DNA of 64,000 nucleotides from positions 378,600,105-378,664,104 of the forward strand of contig NC_073303.1 of the NCBI RefSeq assembly GCF_027595985.1, read 5' to 3'. Shown piece after piece: positions 23,501 through 36,300 of the stretch; positions within the stretch are counted from its first letter, which is position 1; each line of letters opens with the position of its first letter. A program made the translations under genes and the position numbers. This stretch comes from Sorex araneus. Its lineage: Eukaryota > Chordata > Mammalia > Eulipotyphla > Soricidae. The notes beneath the pieces were generated by a model, which made no database searches, was not told the origin of the DNA, and saw nothing but the letters and a program-made list of their open reading frames with translations.

Positions 23501-26403
23501 CGGGTTCAATTCCCAGCATCCCGTATGGTCCCCCCAGCACTGCCAGGAGTAATTCCTGAGTGCAGAGCCAGGAGTGACCCCTGAGCATAGCTGGGTGTGA
23601 CAAAAAAAAAAAAAAAAAAAAAAAAGAACAGTGGAGAGCCGCTTTCGGACAGAGATGCCTTCACCTGGGAGTCAAGTGGGTCCTTCTCCTCTTTTTCGTC
23701 CTTCTCCTCTTCCTACTCCTCCTTCTCCTTTTCCACCTCCTCGTCCTCCTCCTTTTAACCACTGCCAAGCACTGACCCCAGGTTTCACTCATATAGGGCC
23801 ACTGTTCTAGCACTGAGCTACATCCCCAGCCCCAACCAAGTTTTCTTAGTCAAGCTAATATTCAAAGACATGAGTGGATTCAAAATACAGATGTCACTTC
23901 AATCTTTCAAATCACCAAGTAGTTTTCAAACGATCCCCCCTGCTATATATTATCACTATACTCGAGAAAAAGGGAGGTCCACGTGCCCCCACTGGCAGGC
24001 TGAACTGGACTGTGGAGAGACAATGAATGTCACATTTTTCCCAATCAAATCCTCAAGGACAAACTGGACCACTCAGAACAAAGCATAGGGCGTAGGGGAA
24101 GGGCCAATGCTCCAGTACTGTGCTCCTCGGGTGTAAATAGGCTGTGGCTCTGGAAGGGACCAGGCACCCACAACGGCTGTGCACCGCTTTACAAACGTCG
24201 ACTCACTCGGAATTCGCAGCCCCACATCAGTAAAGCAGGCTGGCTGTTCAACATAGTTTCTCTAACAACTCACGCGCAGACCCCAGTGGCAGAAGCAGCA
24301 CACTCGGCCACTAACACTTCTCCCTGCTCAGGGCCGCAGAAATGGCTCAGCGGGCTGGGGCACATGCTCCACATGCAGGGAGCCTGGGTTCAGGCCCCAG
24401 TTCCATCTGTTCCCTGAGCACTGAGCTGGGAGCACCCTGGAGCACCACCTGGTGTGGCCCCAAAACCACAACGCCTACTCCTTCCTCTTCTTCGCTGTCA
24501 GCTACACGGCGGTAGAAGCCGGGCGCCCCTTCAGGCTCGGTCTGCATCAAGGGTCGGCAGGGGCCTGTCTCCTCACCCCTTATCAGATACTGCGGGCAGG
24601 CGTCAGGGCAGAGCAGAGCCCACAGCACCCCAGGGCTCCCCTCTCCAGCAGAGCTGCCCTCCCGGGCTGGTTTCTGGAACATTCCCACCTGCTGAGCCTG
24701 TACTGTGCACGTGGACCGGCCAGCTTGGCTCCGCGGCTCTGCCCTGTCTGTGGGTCAGGGCCGTAACACGACTGTCCCTAACTCTGGGGGCTCTCCAGGC
24801 AGGTCACTGACCCAGCACCGTGCCCAACATTAAACAAGGGCCGGCTGAGAGACACTCCAGGGCTGAGGGTGCTTTGCCTGAGGGAGGCCCGCTCAATCCC
24901 CACCACCATGGCCCCCAGTACCACCCAGAATGGTCTCCAAGCACTGCCGGCTGTGACCCCCATTTAAATAGAAAACCCTCCAAAGCACTGGTAAGCGGTG
25001 CTGAGAGAACTGTTTCTCTGGAAAGGGTGTGATGGGGCCAGGGCACTTCCCTGAACACAGGCAACCTGGGTTCGATCCCCAGCACCCCATGGAGACAGGA
25101 GTAAGCCCTCGCCTACACCCGGTGACCCAGAACCAAACCAAATGGGGGAAGTGGGGAGGTCAGGTAAGTTTGGGGAAGGACGGGGGCCTATCCAGACACC
25201 GAGCGTTAGCCTGACACAATGACCTGAAAGGGCTACTGACCGCTTGGCCTCGTTCCAGTAAGAGAATGTGGCACTGCAGGAGCTGTGCCTGCCCTCAGCT
25301 CCCGGCCAGGGCCACAGCCCCTCCTCCTAGTCACTGTAGCTCTGTGGGCTCAACTCTAGAGAGGTCAGGAGCCGCCTCAAGTCCACTGCTGAGAGCTGTC
25401 TCAGGACAAGACCAGTGAAATGGGGGTGTGAGTGAGAAGGAAGGGGAAGAGCACAAACAACGCCCCCGCCCCGGCAGAGTGGCCCCTGCTGCGTCCCCTG
25501 GCCTGGAAGGAGGCAGGTGAGTGAGGGGGCAGGGATGGGCAGTGCCGGGGGGACTTGTCCTTCCTTCAGAAGGGGCAGAAATGGTGGCTTTCTTCCACTA
25601 CGTGGTAGCTACATGGTGAAAAAGGTGCTTTTCTGTAACTGATACACATGTCACACACACACACACAAAAGATTGCCAGAGGCTTCCAAATTTATTTGGA
25701 CTACCTCCTTCCCAGAAAAATAATAATAATAATAATAATAACACTAATGATATGTAAAAAAAATCCAGCATTCCAGGAAATTGCTTTCTTCAAGGACAAA
25801 GAGAAAGCCCCTCAGTGACCACTACTGCCCACCCGCCCGTCCCTCTCTGAGAGGGGCCTCACCCACTCGGGAAACACTGGGCCAGAATATCTCATGATTA
25901 AAATGCCCTGTCACAATTTTATCAGCCGTTCCTTTTCCTAACAAATTCTCCTTGGGATTTTTTTTAATATAAGTGAGGGTGAAACGGCTGGTGCCCTTCT
26001 TGCTTCACGGTAGAATTCTAGAAGCAGCTGGACCGAGTGACCCAGTTCTGGCTCTGCTGAGACGGCACCTGTCTGCTGTGCAGCCCCCCACCCAATTTCA
26101 TCCCCGACCACTTCCTGGTAATCCCTCGCCCTCCCCATCCCTCCCCCAGGCCCGCCCTGGCACGGAAAATCTGGAGTGCCTGCAGCCGGCCTCTCCCCCT
26201 CGGCGTGTTCCTGCTCTCACCAAGTGCGTGAGTGCACGGCATGGACTGGACAGACGCCCCCTGAGACGGCTGCTTTCTCACGCCCCACTGCACAGTCACT
26301 AGGGACACGGCGAAGAACGACCTTAGCCTTGACAGAGAGCGTGTTCGAAAAACTCAGGGCACAGCTGCCGTTCCCACTGCAAGGCGGAGCTGGGACTGAC
26401 CAA

Positions 26404-26487
<84 letters not shown>

Positions 26488-27316
26488 GGTACCAGAGTTT
26501 CTCCAACACTGGGGGCCACACACTGGGTCTCCTGCTCCACGCGCAGAGCAGGCCAGGCCGACTCTGATGGCAACAGCGCCCTCTGCTGGCACCTGCTCAC
26601 TGAACCAGGGCACAGGAGACCCTGCAGAGGCTCCAGCCTGGTCTGCGAAAGCAAAAGCATAAAGTAGCAGAGAGGTACGAGCTAGCAAAGATGCAACCTC
26701 TGGCAGAAAGCCCTCTGGACTTAGTCACTAAAATACTAAAATACAGAAATCTAGAACCTCACAGCCGCTACTGTGGCCACACGACCTCATATCTCCTCAT
26801 TCGCAGCAGTGGAAAACAAATTATCAAATGCTTCCTTTCCAGCAGGTCCGACTCTGCGGGGGAAACTCCAAACAATAATAGTGAGTTTTTTTGTTTGTAT
26901 GTAATCAAGGTAAAGAGAAAGTAAAGTGTAATTTACCAACTACACAGGTGGGGTGGGGGACCGGGGGGCAGGGCGGGGTGGGGTGGGGTGGGGTGGGAGG
27001 TTTACTGTGGTTCTTGGTGGTGGAATACAAGCACTGGTGGAGGAATGGGTGTTCGAGCATTATGTAACTGAGACTTAAGCCTTAAAGCTGTGTAACTTTC
27101 AACATGGTGATTCAATAAACAAAATATGATATTAAAAAAAAAAGCAGCAGGGAGGTCAGCTGGGGCCCTCGGGTCTCACTGCCCTCCCCTTCACTGAGGG
27201 GCCTGCATGGTGCGCCTGCACCCACCAGCTCAGGGCTGTCGGCACAAAGAGAAAGAACTGTAAGAGCCATCAAAGACCTGGAGCCACCGACACCTGGAAA
27301 GCTCATCCCCCACCCC

Positions 27317-27378
<62 letters not shown>

Positions 27379-30300
27379 CCAGGAGAGCAACATGTCCCCG
27401 AAATGGGAGTCAGGGAGCACCACCCCATGTAAGATGACTCTGGGGAGCCACAGCCATAGTGCAGTGGGCAGGGCACCTGCTTGCACACACACAACCAGAC
27501 CCCCAGATCCCAGATGGTCCCCAGAGCACCACCAGGAATGATCCCTGAGCACAGACCAGGCGTGAGTCCTGAGCACCCCCAGTAACCATGTAGCTGTGGT
27601 ATAGTCACAGGACGGAGGGCCACACCCTGTGACGCTTAGGGACAACTCCTGGCTCCCTGCTCATAAGTGGCTTGACTCCTTGGCATTGCCCCGGGGTCCA
27701 TATTTGGCTCCAGGGATCTGAACTAGGATCCGCTGCATGCAAGGAAAGATGTCTCTCCAAAGCACAAGTATTAAGAAAAAAGAAAAAGGGCTGGAGTGAT
27801 AGCACAGTTTGCCTTGCATGAAGCTGACCCGGGTTCAATTCCTCCATCCCTCTCAGAGCCTGACAAGCTACCGAGAGTATCTTGCCCGCACAGTAGAGCC
27901 TGCCAAGCTACCCGTGGCATATTCAATATGCCAAAAACAGTAACAAGTCTCACAATGGAGACGTTACTGGTGCCCGCTGGAGCAAATCAATGAGCAATGG
28001 GACGACAGTGATACAGTGATACAGTGACTAAGGAAAAAAAACTAGAAAAAAATTTTAAATCATTCTGTGTGTCAAAATGGCAACTTACTCGCTCAGAGAA
28101 GAATCATTTTATGTGACTTAACTTTACATCTCTACGTTAACTTCTCCGAAGCACAAAAACAAACCTAGGGAAATTCATCAGTCAAGGAGCACTCAGGGCA
28201 GGAGACAGAGCACAGGGGTTAAGGTGCTGGCCTAGGACGTAGATGACCCCAGATCTTCCCCCAGCACCCCCAGACCAGAGAACTGCACCCTAAGACTCTA
28301 GCATGCAGGGCCCACTAGTGGGCAAAGCACTGCTGGGAGTGCCACCCCTTGCACACCGCTTGAGACCCCCCCACTCACAGGGCAGCCACTCACCAGAGGC
28401 GAGCCGTGCACTCTTAAGCACACATGGACCACAGGCCAACAGATCTGCGCTCAGAGACGTAAAATCTCAGTGAATGTAAAAGAATTTAGGCCACATGAAG
28501 CATACTCTGTGGTTACAGCAGATTTAAATTAGAAATCATTAGCATTAGCAAAATCTCAAAAACTTAGAAATTTCAAAATACATATTTCTTTTCAATCTAC
28601 AGATGAAGGGAGAACTCAAAAGAAACCGAAGGGGATTCAAACTGAAGGAAAATAAGTCCCCCCCCCCCGCAAAATAAGGGAGCAGTCTATTGCAGTAAAT
28701 GTCCCTATTTAAAAAGAACAAATCTCAAATCAATGATTTCCACTTCCATTGAAATCAGAAAAATAAGAAGCCAGAAAAATTAGAGCAAATTGCCAAGCAA
28801 GCAGAAAAAGGAAATGGAAACAATAACAATCAGAATGCAAATCGATGAGATTCGAAAGGATGACAGAGATCAAACAGAGCACGAGCAGCTTCCCCGAGGT
28901 GAGCACAGAGGAGGCTCCAGGAACCAGCAGGGAGACAATAGCCACCAGGAGGCACATTCTGCACAGGGCTGCAGACGCCAGAAGGACAAGACGGGGCATC
29001 CGGAACAACTTCATGCCAACAAACTGAAAACGTTTCTTGACAAAATATCAAAGCTCACTCAACATGAAACAAGATAACCGACGTAATCTGGGTCCTTGAG
29101 AAAATGAAAACTGGGAGCCAGAGAGGGAGTGAGCGGGGAGAGTGCTGACCGTCACACTGCCAGACGAGTCTGATCCTGGCACCCGTATACGCACGCCACA
29201 GCCTCACCAGGAGTCAGCCCTGTGCTCTGTCAGGCAGGGCCCCGAAACAAACAAAAGGAGTAAACTGTTGTCATGCTCAACAGGCCGAATGCAGCCCTGA
29301 AGCAGAAACGAGGATCCATCCCCAGGCACCTGAAGGCAGAGTGTGGGATCTGGGATCCATCCCGAGACCCCGACAGGCCGAATACAGGATCTGGGATCCA
29401 TCCCGAGACTCTGACAGGAATGAGAACTAGGATCCATCCAGAGACCCCGACAGGCCAAGTGCAGGATCTGGGACCCATCCCCAAGACACCTAACAGGCTG
29501 AGTGTGGGAACTAGATTGACCTCCCAGACATGACCCCTCAGCACAGAGCCAGAGTGAACCTCAAGCGGGCTTTTGTGCCCCTCAAAATAAGACAGAACCT
29601 GTAGTTTTAAAGCCCGGCAGAGGAAGCTCGACATCTTGCTGGTGTCCTGGCAAAGAAACACTCCCGGTCCAAGCTGTCACCCTGCCACTGTCAGGACAGG
29701 AAAGAGGCCACACACGGAGAAAGAATGCATGTGGGGGCATCTCACTATAGAGTAGTGTGGAAAGTAAGAGGAAAACTGGTCAAGGATGGCTTGCTTTTTG
29801 TTAAATAAAAACCATGGACGAAATACCGGAAGGGAAAAAAAAAAAGAAATACTACAATTCTGTGCCAAATGTCCCCAACATTCAAGAGAAAGGAGCATTT
29901 CCTGATTTATTCGATCATCTCAGCTGTGCCTCGAGCCCACACCACATACAGGTATTATTAAAAAACAATTTAGCAGACACAACAAAGAGACAAAACAAAG
30001 ACAAAATAGGAAAAATCTTAATCACAAATATGTAAAAATAGTCTAGAGAAAATTCGCAAGCGGCCCTAAAAGACACAAGAATATTTCTTTAACAAATTAG
30101 AAGACATTCTGCATTTGGGGTAGAATAGCTGAACATTAAAGACACAAACTTCCTTCACATCAACACAGACAATTTACCATGATCCTAATTAAAATGGCAC
30201 GGCACCAATAACCCTGGTAAACCTCTGAGCCCAGAAGCAGGAGCCCAGAGACACTGCGGCCACCCCAAGGGCACAGGAACGGACTGTAGTCGGCTCCACT

Positions 30301-33300
30301 GGTCAGTCAGCCCCACTGACCAGTCGGCCCCACTGACCAGACAGCACCGTCTTAGCTTCGAAAGAGAAATGTGGGTAACTTGCTGTGAGCGCCCAAGTGA
30401 GTGGAACTCGAGAGTACAAACCATCACTGAACAAGATGGGGGGCGGGGGGGCCGCCTGCTCAGCACCATTCCCACCACTGCAGGGGGCTGTTCCTTCTAT
30501 TTTATTTTTTAAACCAAAAATTAGTAGTTAGAAGGGAAAGGATTAAGCATTTACGCTGCAACAGAGTTCTTTACCCAAAAAAAACTCAGCAAATATAGAA
30601 ATAACAGCATAATTAGAAAATTACCGTTTTCTAACTTCAAACAAAATAAAAAGATTCAGACAAAGATTATTCGTGGATATCAAATTCATTCTCCAAGTGA
30701 GCTTGAGGACAAAGGGAAGCAGAGGACACGTCCCCCCTGAAATACGCTCACCCCCAACGGAAGGCCAGCCGGCAAGCCTTGCACCACACGCCACGGGCAC
30801 GGGACGGAGACACGGAGCCGCTCTCCAGTCTCGCCGCGCGTGGGCAGCCCTGATGCCGGACCACGGAAGGACGGAAGGACGAGCTCCCTCTCCTCTACCC
30901 TGGGTGCCTGGGCCCCGGAGCCAGGTTCAGCAAACTCCTTTGAAAGGGAAGAAAGGAAGGCGGGGCGGGGGCAGGAGGGCAGGAGGGCAGGGAGAAGGGC
31001 CAAACACTCCCGAAGAAAGGCCCAGAGCGGGAGAGGTCCCGCCTGCCAGAGGGCAGCGCAGAGGGATGAGAGGAGCAGAGGCGGGCAGAGGAGAGCCGCA
31101 AGGCGCAGGGTGCACAGGTCTGGGGGACACAGCAGAGCGGGGTCGAGTGGCCGGCTCGGGCGGGCGCCCAGCGCAGACCTCGGCAGCGGGCCCCTGCCCT
31201 CTCCACCCTGCACCCCCCCCCCAGCAGGAGACTTGCCTCACCTTTCCTGGTGAAGAGGTTGCGGAACATCCCACACAGGGAGAAGACCCCGCCGCTGTGC
31301 AGGTCCACGTGCAGCTGGTAGCCCTGCAGGCCACACTCGGGGCTGTCGTCCACCACGGGCGTGTGCAGAGGCACCTCGTGAGGGCTGAGAAGCAAAAGGG
31401 CACACGGGGAACCGTCAGAGCAGAGGTGGAGGCCCGAGAGAGCGCTCGCAGACACCCGCCCCCGGCAGCCTCCCCAGGGCGCCCACTGGCCCTCGACACT
31501 CGCGGCTGCTCACGGACATGCGCCCAAGCTCTGCTGGGACACCAGCTGGCCGCCTCCACCTATTTGCTGGTCTCGGGAGCAAGAGAACAGAACTGCCCAC
31601 CCAAAGGCACCAAACAGAGCCACGTCCAAGAGCTGCGCACAAGGCCCAGGTCACGCTGGACCAGACTGTATTCTCGAAGCAAAGCTTCCCTGGGACGGAG
31701 GACAGGACTGTGGGAGAGTGCTTTCCGTGCACGCAGTCTACCCGGGTTCGAGCCCTGGCACCCATGTGGTCTTCCAAGCGCCGTTCGGGAGTAAGTGCAG
31801 AGCCAGGCACTGGGTGTGTCCCTGCACCACCCATTAAAAAGGTAAAAATAAAAAAGCTTTCCCACACCAAATAACAAGAGCATGCAAGCACTCGGCTTAT
31901 TTGGAAAGTGAAACGCTGAGAAATGGAGTACAGGTGAGTGAATGTGAGCTGGAGGCAAATTTCTCTTCCCACACCCTCCATACATGCAAGATACGCCTGG
32001 TGCAGGCCAGCAGATTCGGCCACAAGAGGGCTGAGAGTCACATCATAGACCCTGAAGCATCTTGGTGTGTCTGTAATGAAGAAGCTACCCTGCCCATTAA
32101 ATTATGTTCTACCAAGTACACAATCCGCCCCCAGAACAAAAAAGGCAAATATGTGCTCATGAGTAAGCTAATTATTATAGCAGCAGCTAAGTAATCATGC
32201 CCATTGCCTTATATTTGTGATCAACAACGGAATGGCTCCGAGCTATTCTCAGGATATTAAGATGGTATCAGCTTCCGAAGCCCCGTTCACCAGCGAAGTC
32301 CCACACACCCACAGCAAACACCTACACGGTGGCTGAGCCCAGGGTACTCCTCTCCACGAGGCGATGGAAATGGAGATTCGCCATGACAAAGGCCAGCTCC
32401 TCATCCCTCTGAAACACAATTCAAGACAGAACATTTTCAACTGCAATATTTTCAGTTTTTTCCCAAGGTCACTGGGAAGATGGCAGCCCAGTCACCTGAC
32501 AGACAGACGGGGCTCGTCACCACCTCCAATGGCCACAGTGCCCTTGCAGCAGCACTGCTCATGTGCTATTGGGCCTGTGGGCAACAGGACCACTGTCCAC
32601 TGGGTACACAGTGCAGACTGTGAAGGACACAGACTCCACGATGAACAGCCGAGACAGCAGAATGCCGGCTCAGGCCAAATGACGGTGAAAAAACCTGCCA
32701 GTATTAGGTGGACTAAAACTCCTTTGCAAAGGTCACACAGTCACGTCAGACCTCCACAGATCCAAGACTGATTCTGTGAGTCAACGGCCTGACAGCTCTC
32801 TCAGGCCATCCACCCAGGGGGCACGATGAGAGCCAGTCCTTCGTGCAGCAGAGATGGGGAGCCCTTTCCCACTGCCAGACAAGGACCATCAGACAGCAGA
32901 GGCCTTAGGACTCGATGCTGGCACCCAAGGTGAGATGCCGAGGAGCAGCCGGGAGTGCAGGCCACAGCAGCTGAGTTAGCCATGTACAACAGAGAAAACA
33001 CAAGCTCCACTCACGAGCAGAGGAAAAGCATCACACTCCGGCGCCCCTCCCCAGAACCTCCCTCTTGTGGTCGGAAAGGCCGCCCCACAGCACCTTGGAG
33101 GGACCCCAGGATAAACACAGAGGGAAAGGTCTCAGCAGGGAGAGGACGTGAAAGGACAAAGGAATGATGTGACCAGAAACAGGAAGCCTGCTGCCCGGAG
33201 CAGCAGCGCCTCAGCCAGAGAGGGTTTGGTGGGGCTACGCAGAGCACAGGTAGGAGCAGTGTGACACGGATGGGACACTGCGAGCCCAGGGACTGCTAAG

Positions 33301-36300
33301 GTGGCTGGATATGAGGAGGGAAGCGTACAGAAGGGGACCCCAGCCTCACCTGCCACAGCCCCACCAGGAGGCCTGGCTGGAGGCAGAAGATTCTGATGAG
33401 TCTGTCACAGCCGATCATGGTGGACTCAGTCAAATGATGCAGGTTGTACTTGGCGATCAAAGAATGCCAGCGAGGTCTTTGACCATCCATGCCAAAGAGA
33501 GGAGAGAGAGGGAGGGATGAGCTTCAGAGCCAGTGCTCTCAATTCTCCTGACTGCATCTCGGTCGCTTTCAACAGCACGCCAGTACTGTGCTCAAGCTGA
33601 GTGGCACGAGGAGGAAGTGGGGGACAAGTTGGAGAAATTAAACACAACACGGAGACAATCGCATCTGCCCCCACCCCCTTTTTCCTCCTGGCCCAATGGC
33701 CCAGACAAATGTTAAGTGAAGAATCATGATGACAAGGAAGAACATTCTATTTTCTGCACCGCAAAATCCTACCCAAGACTGACAGAAAGCAGACTCGACC
33801 CGTCCGCTGAACTGCGGGTGGAGGCATGCAAACACGGAACTGTCCTCCCAACTGACGCGCTACTGATGCAAACGCACAGCCCGAAGGCTCTCGCTGACCA
33901 AGGGCCCCTGAGGGCTGTCGGAAAGTGTGGCTCCCTTTCGCATCCTTAAGCAGGTAATTTGGAGAGAGGGGACTTGTAACACTACACCGCAAACTTGGAC
34001 CAGCAAGGAGAGTACTTTGATGAACCAGACACCATGAACTCTGTGTGAGAATTAGTGTCTGGAAGTGAAAAGCTCAGAAGCATAAGAAAACACCACTCAA
34101 TTGTGCTAGCCACCCTGACTCTCAGACCAACAGCCAGCACTCAGACGGTCCCTGGTGGCAGTGGCCTCTGTTGTCATGCCTGGAACCTCAGATCCGTGAC
34201 AAGGGGAAGATGAGCGTTGGGTGATCGGTGCAGCAGAGCTCCTCCGTTTCTTAGATGTAACGCCACCTACTTAACATTTACATCTGAGATGTTCCCGCCC
34301 CGGAGTTCTGCTGAACAAGTACTTACCCATTCCTGGAGGGAGGTTGAGAGCGGTCCATAAACACTGGGGTCACACCACACAAGTCTAAGGTGGCCAGCGT
34401 GGCTCGCTGTGGCCAGTACTTGCCGTACCACATGACTGTGACTGAGGACTCATTTATGGAAAGATCAGCGTGGTCCAGGACGTGCTCCTTCCCACACGTT
34501 TCTCTCAGTACAATCACCCAACCTAAGCCGGATATTCTGGAGAAAGAAAAGCGGGCACAAACACCTGCTTCCTTGTTGAACAGCAGAGTTTAATCTAGTG
34601 TAGCAGGTATTATCTATAAAGCACCTAGCACATTGGGAGCTACACGAATGCAACAATTTCCATCTCACCAACAGTTCTCTCCTTGGATTCATTTTTTCCT
34701 TCTCACCTCATGAATGACAACAAAACATCTAGAATGTTCTTGAACTGGCAGTACCCAGACAAGGCTTCCGCCTCCCAGAAGCTACCTGCCTCACTAAGGC
34801 AGAGGAAGTGGTGATTTCTGCTTTGCACAGAAATCTCAGGCCACATCAAGCAGAGAAACACACAAGATGGACAGCACCCCCCACTGGAAATGACACGAAG
34901 GCACTCAGAATCTGGAGCCCGTGCCCACGTACCTGAGGGCCTCCTTGGTTCTGGCCGGGAGGCCTGTGTACGGGTTGACGGGCTTGAGGAGCTGCGCCAG
35001 TGCTGCTCTCACAGACGCGATCTGCTTGCTGACGTATTCCTTCTTCCAGTACCCCGCCTCTCGAGCCGCCACGGATAGCGAGTGCACACACGCGGTCATC
35101 GTCTCCATGGAGCTCCCTCTCCAGTGAGATTTCTTAGGGGGAAAAGCCACGGAGTAGATTTTTGCCCAAATAAAGCTGGTGGGAGAGAGGAATGAGGTGA
35201 ACTGCGTGAGAGGCACGGCTGTGCACGCAACGGAGGAAGAAGTAAAGTCCAGTGAAGTAAGAGATGCAAGTGAATGCTTGACCTGTCCGATTCCAGGAGT
35301 AAGTCACGACCAACACCTGCAGCTGCTCCCGTGCTCTGGTGGGCCGCAGTCTGCGTGGAGTGTTTGCAAACCACCAACCCTTGGGCCAGAGAGACAGCAC
35401 AGCAGGGAGAGTACTTGCCGTGTGTGCAGCCAACCTGGGTTCAATCTCCGGTACCCCAGATAATTCCACGAGCCCCACTAGGAGTGATCCCTGAGTACAG
35501 AATCAGGAGTAAGCCCTGAGCACCACCAGGGTGGCCAAAAAAAATAAAAAATTAAATGAAACAAAATGAAATCTCCAACCCCAAGTCACATGCGGAAGTT
35601 GGAGAAGCGTGGTCAGGGGCCGAGTCCCTGTGAGCCACACGGGGTGGGACCACTGCCAACCTCCCTATGCCTGCCTAGGAGACTTAGAAAAGCAGCAAAG
35701 CATGTACCTGCGGGCTTGCTATCTCGTGCCTTTAAATATATACCTTTATTTTTTTAAGGATCAGAAAGGAAATAGGCACAATGTGAACAATTCAGTGAGG
35801 ATCGTGTGTTCTTTAACCTTCATGCCTCGGTCTTTCAACAATGAACAGTATTGCTTGCGCAAAGAAGGAACTACTCACCACTGCATGATGAGCAGGAGAA
35901 AATGGGGGAAGATCCAGACTACTGAGACCACGTTTGCCACGTGGAGACTGTGCTGCCGGCATTGCTGAGCACTTTACGCACTCACTCAGCTGACCCCACA
36001 ACAGACCCAGGAAACAGCTGCTCTTCGACCCCGTGAGGAGACTGGGAAACTGAGGCCCAGGAGCAAGGCGTCCCACTGCCCAGGGCTGCTCACAGGAGAG
36101 TGGTGGGATGAGGACGTGCAGCCCCCTCTGAGGACAGCCTCTGCTTCCAGGGCCTCTCGGGCCACCGAGAAGTGGTCGCCGGGCTGCAGGGCCACCCTGC
36201 TCAGCCAGCTCTGCCCTGCCCCTGCTCTCACTGGGAGCGAAGGAGACGCCTCTTTTTGGTGAGGATTCTAAGCACCGAGCCCGGGGCCTTGGTGCTCAGC

